A stretch of 64,000 nucleotides of DNA from NCBI GenBank assembly GCA_900239685.1, contig OENT01000036.1:231677-295676 (forward strand). The letters are read 5' to 3'. The translations under genes were made by a program, and so were the position numbers. This DNA comes from Rotaria macrura (taxonomy: Eukaryota; Rotifera; Eurotatoria; Philodinida; Philodinidae). A model generated the notes under the pieces. The model was not told the DNA's origin and did not search any database. It saw only the letters and a list, made by a program, of their open reading frames with translations. This document shows, in pieces, positions 32,478 through 48,095 of this stretch. The stretch's first letter is position 1. Every line of letters starts with the position of its first letter.

Positions 32478-34423
32478 ATGGATAATATGGATACTCATAT
32501 TACCGCTACAACATCGAATATGACATCAATGGAAGCACGTGAACGATTACATGCAATCATGACAACGGATATAGCTGAGATGATTGAACAAATCATTCAA
32601 ACATTAGAAGCGTGTAGTATGAAAAAAACTCGATTGTTTGAGCAACTCGATCAAGTATCGAAAGCCGTGGAAGCAGTTCGAAATGAATGTGGTTGCATTG
32701 ATACAACTATAGCGTTCGTATAAAATTTTCTATAGTTGATAACTTTATTTGAATTTTATTATTACAGAAGTAAAGTTCTTCATTTAAATAAATTAGCAAC
32801 ACAAATTGTTCAACAAATGGCTCTTGTCAACATTCCAGATCCTCCAACACCAGTTGAACCTTTGCCACCGCCTACTGTCGAAATTGATCTATCGACTGTT
32901 CACGATCGATTGAATGGTCTTGATCATATGGTTGCTGACTTAACGAAAATTATTCTTGAAAAAGAGGAAACTTTTTTATATGTTATTAACAAACGACCAG
33001 GCCATGGTGAAATAACAGCAAGTGTTCATTCACCTATACGATCAGAAGGTTTGCTAATGCGTTCGTTTTACACAATCGTATTGATTTCATTTTCAAAAAG
33101 AAAAATAATAATATCTATTTAGATATAAGACATGAACATGATGAACAAATTCATGATCAAATGACAAAACTTCAAACCATAGTACGAAGTATTCAAAACG
33201 GAGCACAAACTCATTCGAAGGAAATGCATCAGCATAAAATTCATCTTCGTCATCGTCGATCACGACCGTTACATCATCTACTTCCACCGTTTGACGATGA
33301 TGAAGAAGAAACTAGTCATACGAATGGACAACGGAATACTATTCAAACAAACAATAATATTAGTTTTAATGATGAAGAAGATGAAGAAACATCACATGGT
33401 TCAGATCAAACAACTGTAGGTCCGTGTACATTATGTTTACAAGAACGAACGGAAGACATGGCACCGAAACGATCTGTTGTTGATCGTCGTTCCATAAATA
33501 GTAGCAATTATACAGACCGATCGAGTAGTTTACCTGATACGTCACGTGATGGTGGCTCAGTAAATAGTCGTGGATTAGGTGAAGCATTAGCTTCAAATGG
33601 TAAAGAAATTATCTATTATGATTATGAACGAGAAATGATATGTATGGCAGATGCCGAAGGATATACAATAAAATTTCAACATGGCCTCGTTGTTGATCTA
33701 TATTGGTGGCCGTTAAATTCACAATGGTTAATATTAAGTGAGCAAGGTTTATATCGATGGAAACCCGGTGACAGCGAATACTATGATGCGTATGAATTTT
33801 CCAATGGTGAAATAGGCTTTCGACGCATAGCAGTAACAGATACAAGTATATTTTGCTTATTTCGATACAGTCTTATGTTACTTGAACTATCGAATGCTAT
33901 GCAAATGAAACGTCTTCATGCACTTGCACCGCCTGAAACAAGATATCGAAAATTAGCTGATATATCTGTTAGAAAAATGGTAAGATCTGATGGTAGTGAA
34001 GAAGATGTATTAGGTAGGCAACAAAAGAATATGAATTATACTCACTGACACTATTTGACATACTTTTTGATAGGTTTAATTTGGTTCGGTAATGGACCAG
34101 GTATACTTCTCGAAGAAAGACATGTAACAACTCAAGCCAATAATATGCATGAACGTTTATTTCGTCATGTACCTATTCAACATGGTCGCTATGCACGTTT
34201 AGCTTCATATGAAGATGGTCGAGCTTGGTTAATAAGTAACACTGGTGCTGATGTGTTCTGGATTGTTGATAATACGAATGTATCTGTTGGTCAATGGGAA
34301 GCATCAGCTACATGGGTTAAAGTTAGCAGTGGTATACCAATTAATGCTGTTGGTTTCACAGATTCAACTGTTTGCATACGTCTTCAAGATGGAAAATTAG
34401 AATTTCTCGAATCTGAACATTGA
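32478..34423 (+). CDS. Unidentified coiled-coil plus beta-rich (propeller-like) protein
   Basis: No family recognised. Four exons are apparent: to about 32713, 32768-33045, 33122-34013 and 34074-34423. The N-terminus is helical (TTDIAEMIEQIIQTLEAC) with a coiled-coil look. A Pro-rich link (PDPPTPVEPLPPP) and a second helix follow, then His/Asp/Glu-rich and Ser-rich low complexity around 33230-33590. The C-terminal 250 residues are rich in aromatic and beta-forming segments that recur about every 45 residues (YDYEREMICMADAEG, LYWWPLNSQWLIL, LIWFGNGPGILLEER, YEDGRAWLIS), resembling blades of a beta-propeller. The first intron needs a weak donor (GTTCGT) to keep phase, so that join is uncertain. 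The start may be at 32373 in the same frame. Confidence 0.6.
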
Positions 34424-34917
34424 AGAAGAAAAATAAATACATAATTCTCTTTCTGTTCGTTTGTTTTCGCCTATCTTATTATTTTTCCTTCCGTTCTACT
34501 GTTCTTTTTTGTCTTAAACAAAATTTCAATGAGGTCACACACAGCATAGATAAAATTCGATTCTATTCTTCTTCATCATTTCCAAGCGTATATTTCTTCC
34601 TTTTCCTTAGGGCAAATAAAATATTGTTCGGTTCGCGTGTCATTCGGACGAACATGCACGGATAACATGACGAAAAAAGAAAAAAAAGAAAAATTTCGGG
34701 AATAGTACGAATGAGGAAAGAGAAGAAAAAAAGGAAAATTTCTTCGTTCCCGTTGGTTCGTTTTGAACACAAAGCTCGTCCGTCATTATCGAACACAATG
34801 ACCGCTGACGTCGACAATTCGATGTATTCATATTTATGAAAGACAAGCTTTATGTAGAGTGAACAATAAGTTGTTCAATTTTTTTTTTGTTTTGACGTCT
34901 TTTCAAATAAACAAAGT

Positions 34918-36566
34918 ATGGATCTATCCTCGTCACGTATTCTGACCGCATCATCGATTGCAAATACATCATCAGGCGCTATTATTATACCTGCTGTTAA
35001 AAGTTCTTCAACATTAAGTAAGAATTCATTAAATCCAATGCGCATTGGAGATGCTGCTCTACAAAAAATGCGTTCAATAACAACGACACCATCGACAGCA
35101 TCTTCAACACATGATACAACTGATCAACAGCCGGCTGTATATATAATGAATAATACAAAAGTCGAACCTCAACAACCACGAACAATAACTGTTAATCGTC
35201 TTTTATTTTCAAATAATACCAATACGAATATCAATGCTAATATGACAAATCCATCAGGAGCAACAATTATCAATGGACAAAGTGGTATCAATTTAGCAAC
35301 ACTTGTCAATAGTTTAAATACATTAAATCAAATGGCATTATTACAATCAACAAATAATCCAACAACAACAACGACGACGACAGCAGCAGCAGCAATTTCG
35401 ACACAGAATAGCATTGCTAAACTCCTTGAAACGCCTATGTTATCAACAACAAACGCTATGCAACCACCTCAAGCGACACTTGTACCAGCTATTAATAATC
35501 ATCGTAAGTATCTCTTTCAATTTTTTTCTATGATAATTTTCTCCCAAACTCACATTGGTTAAGTTCCATATTATCTGCACGTTTTCTAGTTTCATCATGC
35601 AATAAAGAAAATGAAAATACTTCAGCACGAATTGCAAATGTTCGTGCAACATCTGTTTTACCAACATCAGTACAATCACCTTCGACATCGACAACACCAA
35701 CAACACAAAATGATGCATTTTTTGCTAAAACAAAAGTTTTAGTTGAATTATTAACATCGCCAAGTACACAACCACCATCTTGTTTTGGCTCATCTTTAAT
35801 TGAACCTGAAACGCAAACACCTTATTCGGATGCAACACGAACACGTTCAAAAAAGCGTGTCAATCGTATTAAACGACCAATGAATGCATTCATGGTTTTT
35901 TCACAATTAGAACGTCGAAAAATTGTTCAATTAGCACCCGATATGCATAATGCTGAAATATCAAAATATTTAGGTGCACGATGGAAACGCTTATCAGAAA
36001 TTGAACGTCGTCCATTTATAGACGAAGCTGAAAGATTGAAAATGTTACATTTACGTGAATATCCTGATTATAAATATAAACCACGTAAACGTGCTAAGAA
36101 AGGTTCAACACCACCACCAGCAAATTCAACAAATCCTCATACATCATCGTCCATGGACACAACGGATACATCATCCGACGATTGTATACCGAAAACATCA
36201 GGTTTACCGAGTGTAAATCGTTTAGATCAAAATCTTTCAACATCAATGGAAAATGATTTTGATGAAAATTCATCATCAACATTACTTACAAATACACTTG
36301 CTTCATTGATTGATCCAAAATTAGGTTTATTTTCAACAAATGCCAATTTCGATGATCCATCACTTTTTACATCATCATCATCATCATCACAGGCAGCAAC
36401 AACAGGTGCATCATCATCATCGCAACCCATCGATCCACTTTTACTTGATGCACTTGCTTCAGCTGATCCACAAACTCAAGAAGCTTTTTTCAATCAATTA
36501 CAAATGCTTGGTGATTTCAAATTATGGGCTGATCTTGATTTGTCAAATAGCGATCCAACTTTGTAA
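34918..36566 (+). CDS. SoxC-like HMG-box transcription factor
   Basis: A nuclear sequence-specific DNA-binding factor of the SOX family. Two exons (34918-35503, 35590-36566) give 520 aa. The HMG box begins at about residue 289 with [20 protein letters not shown] and continues [41 protein letters not shown]. The [17 protein letters not shown] and EAERL blocks fit group C (Sox4/11/12, fly Sox14) better than B, D, E or F. The flanks are low complexity: Asn/Thr/Ser-rich before the box with Thr and Ala runs near 35370, and Ser/Gln-rich after it. The acidic C-terminal end ([16 protein letters not shown]) could be the activation region. The start is the first Met after a T-rich tract. Odd: Phe replaces the near-invariant Trp of the RPMNAFMVW signature. 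Confidence 0.93.
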
Positions 36567-38085
36567 ACTTATACATATATGTATGTAGATATATATGCAT
36601 AAAAACGAAAAAACATAAGTCTCACGGTGTACATAGAATCCCTTTCTTATTTTGTTCAAATTCAAATAATGTTGGATCTTGTGTTTTTCTTTGTGCTCTA
36701 GAATATTTTTTTTTCGTCTCCTATTTCATTTCGACGGTAATCAATTGATATATTCCACGTATTTTTTTTTTGGTCGTGTTTGTTTCCTTCTTTCTTTCTT
36801 TCATGTTGATGAATCTGACTAATAAAAAAAATCGAGCTTTTCTTTCAATTTCTTCTTCATTTGTACGATTATAATCATCAGCCTACCACAAATTACATAA
36901 AAAGAAAAAGTCAATCTAGTCTTACAATGCACTATTTTTGACATGACAATAATATACTGAGAGAAAAAAATAGTATACAAAAAGAAAAAAAGAACACAAT
37001 ATACAGAGCTAAGAATTACGATTGCGTTGATTAGGTTAGAAATGAATTCATATCATGACCATGCGATGCATTACTTGTTGAATATGTATAAGACATCTAA
37101 ATAGACATGAAATAGTTTCATGAATAATTCGCTGCGAGAAATAAGTTGTCCATCGATTTCATAGATACTAAGCTATGCGACCCGACCAGAAACCATTTTT
37201 CACATTCGGGAATCAAAGAACTACTCGAATCTTTACCATTTAAATAGAACAAGCATTTTCCAGATTGCAACAGAATTTTGTTTTCGAAGAATTTCTCTCA
37301 TTGACTATATGAATCCTACACTATGATAAAGGTTTGATAGATGATCAACATCATATTAATTGATAAGAATTGTTCTAAATTTGGATTTTAATTGAACTAA
37401 CCTTGTCAAAACAAGTGTATAACAAAAATACATAACTGTAATAAAGAAGACATGGTCTATATTTTAAAACACTACACAATATCTAGTATATGTTGTCAAT
37501 CCTATCCATTCTTACTAACAATAATCTGAGATAGTCAAGCAAAAGGATTTCAAGAAAATTCTCTCAGGATCACTAGTCAGTCGTCTCTGAAGAGGAATGG
37601 ACAAACGCCATAGTAACGAGCATGATTGCATAATGCTTAGCATGTAATTATATCTCTTCTATTTGAACAAGAATTATCGATAACCATTTATGTTCCGACA
37701 AGAATCGTCGCATCTGATTCAGAACCTACAACTCATTTAAAACGTTTGGCTTGTTCAGTTTAACCGGAATCAATCATGGCACTGGAGAAAAAATCTTCAA
37801 TAGGTCGATTAGATAGAATGGCGTCAGACAAATTCTATGCAATGATTGAGCAGAACAACTAGCTATCGAACTTACGTGATACGGCTGTTGTTTATTTAAG
37901 GTGCAATCGAGTGGCGCTGTGTTATTTTCCAATTCTATAGATGGAGGAATGTTATTATCTTGAAATTTTAGTTTCGAACATAAAAAAAAGCTTCTTACTT
38001 CCGCTCGTATTTTTATGGATTAAAGCTGACAATGCCGATGTATTTATAGGATTAAAAAAACAAGGATACTAAATAAAAGAAAAAT
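36567..38085. other. Spacer between convergent genes
   Basis: Holds the 3'UTRs of the SOX gene (+) and of the repeat protein (-). No coding exon or RNA gene was recognised. Confidence 0.5.
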
Positions 38086-40139
38086 TCATTTAGATGCCAA
38101 CGAACTGTATGCCAAGTTTCTATTCACCTTTGATCTAACATTTTCGACAAGATTTGATGAAAAATTTTCAAATGATTTCGTATCGAATTGATGAGAATAA
38201 TTAAATTGACTGGATATTTGTTGATTGTTGGATATTTTTTTTGTTCGTCGCATATGTTGATTATTCAATGTTTGATTCGATACAACAATTATATCATTAT
38301 AATGGAATAGTGGTTCAGATGGATCTTTACGTAAAAGTAATGCTCGAATTATTTTCGTAGCTGCTTTAGCATTTAGTTTATGAAAGTAAGTTAAATGATG
38401 AAATAAAAATATGTCCTGATCGGCGCGATCACATGGAATATTTGGAACATGATGTTGATCACACAGACCTAGAAATCAATATCACAAATATTTGAGCAAT
38501 AATTTAGTAGATGACTGCATCAGAACAAGCTGCATGTGTTATTCTCACGATTCTTCGAGTAATAATATCAGTAATTGTAGCTTACGTTTTGGACAATCCT
38601 CTATTTAAACGAATGTTTCTTAGAAAACTAGTATGAACGTAGCTAAATATATTAATATCTGATTTTGCATTATATATTAGCTATTCTTTCGTGTGTGTTT
38701 AAGTCGTGTACAGTTTTTGAGAGGAAAATACTTCGAAATAGAAATGATGTAAATTCACTACTGGTTTCAAGATTTATGTTGTAGTAAAAAGCTTCTCTCA
38801 AAAAAAAATGCATTTTACAATACAAAAATAAATTTAATTGAACGAATAATAGAATTAAACCAGTATACTGCGTTATTTTGTAGATGCTTCAGAAAAGGCC
38901 GATAGTCTAGATGAAGTTACGAAGGATTTTGACACATCGGTCGAAGATCTTCGCAATCTCTTTCGATTTTGCTTAGGACGAATTTTTTTATTAAAATCTC
39001 GGTTTTCTTTTTACATTTTGATACATATCAATCAGAACTGTTGTAGAACAAAAAAGAAACTTAAGTCTAAGACAATGAACTTTTGAGAAGATACATTTGA
39101 ACGTAACGCTTCCACGTGGATGAATCGAATTATCCTACGCTATGCTATGTGAATAAAATGTTAAGGCGTTTACTGACCTATGATTCTAATTACTAGGAGT
39201 ATTTTGTTCGTTGAAAATTAATAATCAGAAACAAAAATTGATTAATATCAATTACGATTTGAAACAGTTTAAATTTTGCTCTTATTAGACTATCGCATAG
39301 CTGAATGTACATATAAATGTTTCGAAACTCATTAACACGACAAATAAGTCGGATGCATCTCTAAAATTAAACTTGGTCGTTACTTACCATACATATGTTG
39401 TGCTAGTAATGGACATTTACTTTTGAGTTTTCGTACAGCACATTTCGATTGTGTGACAAGATCATCGTTATGAAATAATTGTGTTGCCGTTGGCGTATAT
39501 GACAGAATAGCAAGAACGATTTTTTTCGCAGCACGCGAAGAAAGATTATGATGATATTGTAAATGTTGAAAACAAAGGACTTCTTTATCAGCTCGTCCTA
39601 TAATTGTTGAAATAAATGTAAGAAAATAACTGACAAAAATTTAATCAATAAAACTATTCACTTACCACAAGGAACATTCGTTACATCATGCTCATCTGAT
39701 AGACCAAAGGCACCATCATGTGTTAAAGGACATTTACCTGGAATATTATTACTTAGAAAGAATTAATCAAAATTTTATGATTCGATTTACACCTACATTT
39801 ATATCCTTCGACAGATATATTTCGTTTAATTATAGGTTCATCAGTACTGAATAGAATTTCATTCGGACTCATATTATTAAAAATAGCACGAACTAATTTT
39901 CGAGCTGATACACTATCAAAATTATGATACCATTGAAGATGTTGATTAAGAAAAACATCATTCATCGAACGATCACAAGGAATATTAGGTATCTGATGAG
40001 ATTCATGAATACCAAACACGCCTGAAAGTTAATAAAAAGATGATTATATATGAATGAAAATGACATTTTTTTAATCAAACAAACCAATTCGTATAAGTGG
40101 ACAACGACATTTAAAATTTTGTACTTTCTGATACGACAT
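38086..40139 (-). CDS. Protein of three 83-residue Cys/His repeats, unknown family
   Basis: Function unknown. Five exons (40085-40139, 39797-40021, 39666-39737, 39388-39597, 38086-38468) give 314 aa. Every intron is phase 1. The protein carries three tandem modules whose first Cys are at residues 13, 96 and 179, an exact 83-residue period. Each has the spacing C-x13-H-x6-C-x11-H-x4-H around CPL...FG/YG...H...N[IV]PC.R...HL...H, followed by a helix (A.K[IVL]V.AI) and LF..D. Ligand residues are 13/27/34/46/51, 96/110/117/129/134 and 179/193/200/212/217. Four of them could bind zinc. The first two repeats have an extra Cys two residues earlier (KCxCPL). The basic, Asn/Ser-rich tail after residue 250 looks disordered. 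The start Met is 14 nt after an acceptor-like AG and 193 bp after the TGS1 stop, on the same strand. The 919 bp intron 4 shows nothing recognisable. Confidence 0.85.
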
Positions 40140-40331
40140 TGAATTAAAAAAATCTGAAACTGAACGAACAAATGTTAATAAAAAGAAAGTCTCTTGTTTG
40201 TTGTTTTGTTTCAAAAAACAGAATCTCTGGTTAAAAAATGGAAAACATATATCAAACGGATACAAAAAAAAAAAGAATGCCACCGGTAGTAAACTATCTA
40301 ACGTAAGCCAAATAAATCAATTGATCTTCGT

Positions 40332-43636
<3,305 letters not shown>

Positions 43637-43752
43637 TATATCTATCTGAAAAAATAAAGTCTATCGAATACAGAACGAAAGAAAAATTCAAAGCAAATCA
43701 ACGCACTCTGTACATATGTATATTTATATATATATATGTGGGCATGGATATA

Positions 43753-44631
43753 TTAAAAGAAAAGCAGTAAAATAACAATCAAGAGAAAAAGGCCAACAGC
43801 AGTAGCAAACAAACACGTGTGTCCGCCAACACCGTCAGTTGATGTTCGAATAAAATATTTTGTCTGGCGTGTTAAACTTTCTACATGACTTTGATTATTC
43901 ACCATACCTGTTTCAAGATTATCTAACACAAGTAGATGACTATCAATTTCTGTGTTTATATTTTGTGTTAAATTTTTCAATGATACTATGGAATGATGAA
44001 TATGTTCGAGATGTTCATCTTGTTGACGAATGATATGATCTTCAGTTTTTTCGTCGTCTGGTACTGGATCAAGATGAATGATTTCCATTTGATTTTCATA
44101 TTTTTCTGTTTGATTTTTTGTCTTGTAAAAATCATACTGTATTTTCATACGATCAATAAAATCTTTGCGTTCATCGAATGATGGTACAAGTATTGTCGGA
44201 GAATTGGATAAATTTGAATTTGAAGACAATAACGGTTCTTCATTCTCTTTTGAATAACTAATCGTAAACTTCTTCTTTGTGGTTAGATCTTTATGAATTG
44301 TGTGAGTATTTGATTTTTCTTGTATAAATTTTACGTTTTCTCTTTCATCATCATCATCATCGTCGTCATTATGAGTTTCCGATATATTCAGTAAGGGAGG
44401 TATATTTCGATTTGATGGAATAGTGTACACTGTTCGATCGTCAAGGTTAGATGTTGGATTGATTAGTTGATTGACTTTTTGTAAATCATCGAGAGTGCAT
44501 GATATATGGTTTAAGATTTGATCAAGTTCTTGTTGATCGTAATGAGACGAACTAATGATAGTTTTTACACGTTGAAAAGATTGTTCAATATCTCGCTGAA
44601 GATAAATGAACGTATCAATTGACGTACTCAT
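43753..44631 (-). CDS. Qc-SNARE, syntaxin-6/8-like
   Basis: A tail-anchored t-SNARE for fusion of Golgi or endosomal vesicles. One exon, 292 aa. The N-terminal helix (DIEQSFQRVKTIISS, then LDQILNHISCTLDDLQ) resembles the three-helix region of syntaxin 6. An acidic, Ser-rich linker contains an Asp run near 44357. The SNARE motif (about residues 200-258) starts IIRQQDEHLEHIHHSIVSLK and carries the zero-layer Gln expected of a Qc helix. The last 20 residues are a hydrophobic anchor (LFATAVGLFLLIVILLLFF). I prefer the Met at 44631 (MSTSIDTF), 11 nt after an acceptor-like ATTTCAG, since the longer frame would cross that site. Syntaxin 6/10 is the best guess and syntaxin 8 possible. It lies between UBA3 and TGS1 with gaps of 134 and 116 bp. 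Confidence 0.85.
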   Translation of the reverse strand: MSTSIDTFIYLQRDIEQSFQRVKTIISSSHYDQQELDQILNHISCTLDDLQKVNQLINPTSNLDDRTVYTIPSNRNIPPLLNISETHNDDDDDDDERENVKFIQEKSNTHTIHKDLTTKKKFTISYSKENEEPLLSSNSNLSNSPTILVPSFDERKDFIDRMKIQYDFYKTKNQTEKYENQMEIIHLDPVPDDEKTEDHIIRQQDEHLEHIHHSIVSLKNLTQNINTEIDSHLLVLDNLETGMVNNQSHVESLTRQTKYFIRTSTDGVGGHTCLFATAVGLFLLIVILLLFF

Positions 44632-44765
44632 ACCATATACATCTGAAATAATCAAGACGATTGTTAAGTGCAGCTAAATGCACAAGTATCATTTCTAGAT
44701 TTTCAATACATTAATAAAAAAAGAAATATATATATAAGTAAAAAAGAACTATTGTTTATGATTTT

Positions 44766-47045
44766 CATTTTGCTGCTGCTGTTTCCATCGAACTAGTTAA
44801 TGAAAGTATCACACGAAGAGATGTAGCACGGGTTGGATCGCCAACTAACATTTGAGTTCCATTGGTTGCTCCAAGTTCTTAAACAAACAAACAAACGACT
44901 ACAATGGATAAAATAACTGGAATAATATTCGTCCAACCTTGTAATGTCATTCGAAGGTGTGGTTTCGTTGCTTCACACATTTGCTCTGTACTTGTCATGT
45001 ATAAAGTTTTAGAATTTCCATTGATTTCTGCACAAATCAATGGAGCAGTTAATTGACTAAAGAAAATTGTATAGTAAAAAAGACTCGAAACAAATTGTTG
45101 CAGTCATTACTGCCAACCTTACTATTTTTCAATAAGTAAATCGACGAATTCTTGAAATTTGGCTGTCTCATTTATTTGCATACGAACAGGAACATTAGAA
45201 CATATTGGACAATCATCTCGTTTTTCAGGTGGATATGTCAGCATATATATTCCTTCAATATCATTGAACATTGTATAATTATTCATGAGCATTACAGATC
45301 TATTTCAATACAAAATTGAGAAAAACCGATTACGTCTGTTTACTGCAGAGAGAAGTCTCTCAAATTTGAATGATCAAACATACGAAGTAGCTAATTTAAA
45401 AACTTCCGTGGCACAAATTGATGCAATGACAGCATTCGTCGATGCAACAGCAGGTATAATACGTTTAACAACGCCTTGTGTAAATCGAAAATTAATACCT
45501 GTTATATTATGATCATTAGCTCGTTTAGTGGCATGTTCAACTATCCATTGAATATGTTCAACACTATCACCATCAATTTTAACATCTAAAACATAAATAT
45601 ATGTTCCAGAATCTAGATTCGATGTTTTAACAATGAGTCAACCTGGGCCAAATGGTTGTTCTTTCGGCCAAAGAATACTTGTCACCCATTCAACACAGTG
45701 CTCCGGCAAACGTGGATTATTTGCTATGGTACATTGAGGAAAATTAACCTTAAAATTAAAAGTTCTTCTTTTCATTTAATCGATCGATCAAGCCAAAATT
45801 ATGGTAATCAATTCTCGTCTGATAAGGATAAATGTTCACAGTCAGAAAAACAAAACCCTTCACTACAGTGACATATATCTATTCTAATTCTTCTTAATGA
45901 TCTATTAAATTCATAGAACTGTCAAATCTTTAACATGTTCGATCTCTAAAACTTATGGGCAATTATGTTCTATACGTTAGAAATACACTAGAAACGACAG
46001 ATCACTTTTTTTCTTGTGCGAAAACTTCTATTGTACAAATCAAGTTAGAAAGAAAATAATTATATTTTACTTGTGGAGGAAATAAATCTAATGTACATTC
46101 AATACAACTAGTATATCCATGCATAATAACTCTTGCATTGCCTTTAAATCCTTCTGTTCCACCGTCGACGAGTGGTATGATTGAACTTGGAACAACTTGA
46201 TTATTATCATCATATTGAAGCATACTAACCTAAAAGGATACGATTGATTTCATTTTGTACATTATATTTTATTCGTCGATTATTATTCTCTTACTAGTAT
46301 ACTATTGATCCATCGACGAGCAATAACAGAATCAAGACCACATACAATAATTCTAAATTCTAAAAACAAACAAGTATTCGTTGTTTTTCTTCTTTTTATT
46401 TGAAAGATATGAAACTGACGTGAATAAAATGATTCATCGAAATCTTGTATTTTGTTCATATGTCTATGAAATGAACTCTCATATAGTAATTAATTGTTTT
46501 CTTTATGTACATACGGTATCACATTACAATTCGGTATACGATTCATAATAAATCTCGCCGCAACTTCAGCTTTCGAGTGACCAATATCTGCTTTACTGAA
46601 CATAATGAGAAGTTTATTTTGAATGAATAACTTTTTAGATAATGTTTTACGTGAATAGAAACTGACGATTTAAATTAGCTAAGTCAATTGTATCCATATC
46701 AATTATATCAATTTGACAAAATCCCATTAGAGCCTAAGAGCATACAACAAAGAAATCAGTTTTCACATGAATAACAATATTCTGTTTTTCTTTCTTCTAC
46801 CAAATCTTTCAGTAGTTCACATCCGAGGCCACCGGCACCAATAATTAATATCTTAACAGATTCGATGGCTGTTAATAGCTAAAGTTAATATAAAATTACA
46901 TCGTATTATGCAATGATTACGATAATCGAACTACCTCAGTAGATGGTTCGAAATTCGGATCTTTGAACGGTCCAGATCGTTCGAGAATACGACGGAGATG
47001 AGTCCATCGTTTTTTCGTTGTAGCATCATCATTTGGAATAGTCAT
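44766..47045 (-). CDS. UBA3: NEDD8-activating enzyme E1 catalytic subunit
   Basis: With NAE1 it adenylates NEDD8 and passes it through a thioester to UBE2M/UBE2F for cullin neddylation. About a dozen short exons. The start [14 protein letters not shown] leads into [16 protein letters not shown]. The ATP site is [17 protein letters not shown], followed by [31 protein letters not shown] and [13 protein letters not shown]. The catalytic part has [35 protein letters not shown] (catalytic Cys in FPQCTIA), [11 protein letters not shown] and WPKEQPFG. The crossover is [18 protein letters not shown], and CPICS includes structural zinc Cys. The C-terminal ubiquitin-fold domain ends in [11 protein letters not shown] and a Thr/Ser tail. 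An apparent in-frame stop near 45640 lies in a GT-AG intron of about 55 nt that joins PFGPD to [13 protein letters not shown]. The AG directly before the ATG (47046-47047) suggests trans-splicing or an upstream exon. Confidence 0.95.
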
Positions 47046-48095
47046 CTAGAACAAATGTATTAAATCGAACGATTTCTTTGTTTTATCTAGATATTCATTC
47101 TATGTTTTGTTTTCTTTTTCGATTTATTCAAAACAGAAATAGGTAAAGTAAATACCAAAGAAATACTCTTCGACCAATAGACATCCATGCTACATGTGAA
47201 AATGATGATTCATCATCATTGTTGTCCAACCAGCGTTCGTTCGTTCTTCTACTGCTTCATATTGCATATAGCAAATGATAGGAGAAGATATATATATATA
47301 TAATGTGCGAAGTTTTTCAGTGTTTCAAAGATTTTACTTTAAGTATCGTTCTGTGCATGATTAAGACTTTTAATTAGTCAGTTTAAAATAATCGATGTAA
47401 AATTGGGTCCATATCATATCAATAGAATTAAAATTCGTCAACAAAAAAAAACACGAATACATACTATGCATATAAAGTTTATTCTATGAAAGACAAAATA
47501 TACAACGAGCGATTGAATATGAATTGCAAAAAGAAATTGTTGTTTGCTCGTGAAAGTATTGATTTGTTTATTGAAAAACAAAAAAGAAACTTTCAAACTC
47601 TAGTAAACGCTTGATGTGTTTTTATCGATGCTCAAAAGAAGAACGTACTCATTCAACTACGATAGTAAAAAAATAAATTCTCAAATGTTTTGAACAATGA
47701 TTTAAATACTATTCAAACGAAAAAACCATTCCTATTCTTTGCGAAACTCTGCATTTATCAACATTTTAGATACGATATTTGATGGCAACAATTTCGAAAG
47801 GAAATGTGTGAAAATGAAGGAGACTTGCATTTAGTTTTATACATCTAGACAATAGTTCTTTTCGCTATTTCGAAATAGAACCATATGCTTGTAAATCATT
47901 CTTCGAATATGTCTAGCTTTGGCATACATAAACTCCCAATCTTGCATCTCAGAGTTGAAACATACGCCAATTGTCTCCTGTAGAAAAACATAAGCAATCT
48001 TGAAAAGTTCTGCAAAATGATGTGCTAATCATAAATACTTTACTGTTCACTTTTGAATTGATGATCGAACGCCTGTAAGGATAGAATAATGGATG
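47046..48095. other. Upstream spacer of UBA3
   Basis: No coding exon recognised. A short TA tract lies at about 47289-47302. The promoter of UBA3 and of the putative four-gene unit should be here. Confidence 0.45.

Noticed and set aside
34563-34846. Overlapping Phe/Ser-rich frames on the minus strand
   Set aside because: Low-complexity translation of an A/G-rich spacer between two plus-strand genes.
35443-36430. Minus-strand frames across the SOX gene
   Set aside because: Shadows of Ser/Thr/Asp-rich coding sequence.
45285-45512. 75-residue open frame on the plus strand
   Set aside because: Antisense shadow of UBA3 exons ([15 protein letters not shown] region).
45587-45645. In-frame stop suggesting a UBA3 pseudogene
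   Set aside because: The stop lies in a GT-AG intron; splicing restores [18 protein letters not shown] in phase with the family.
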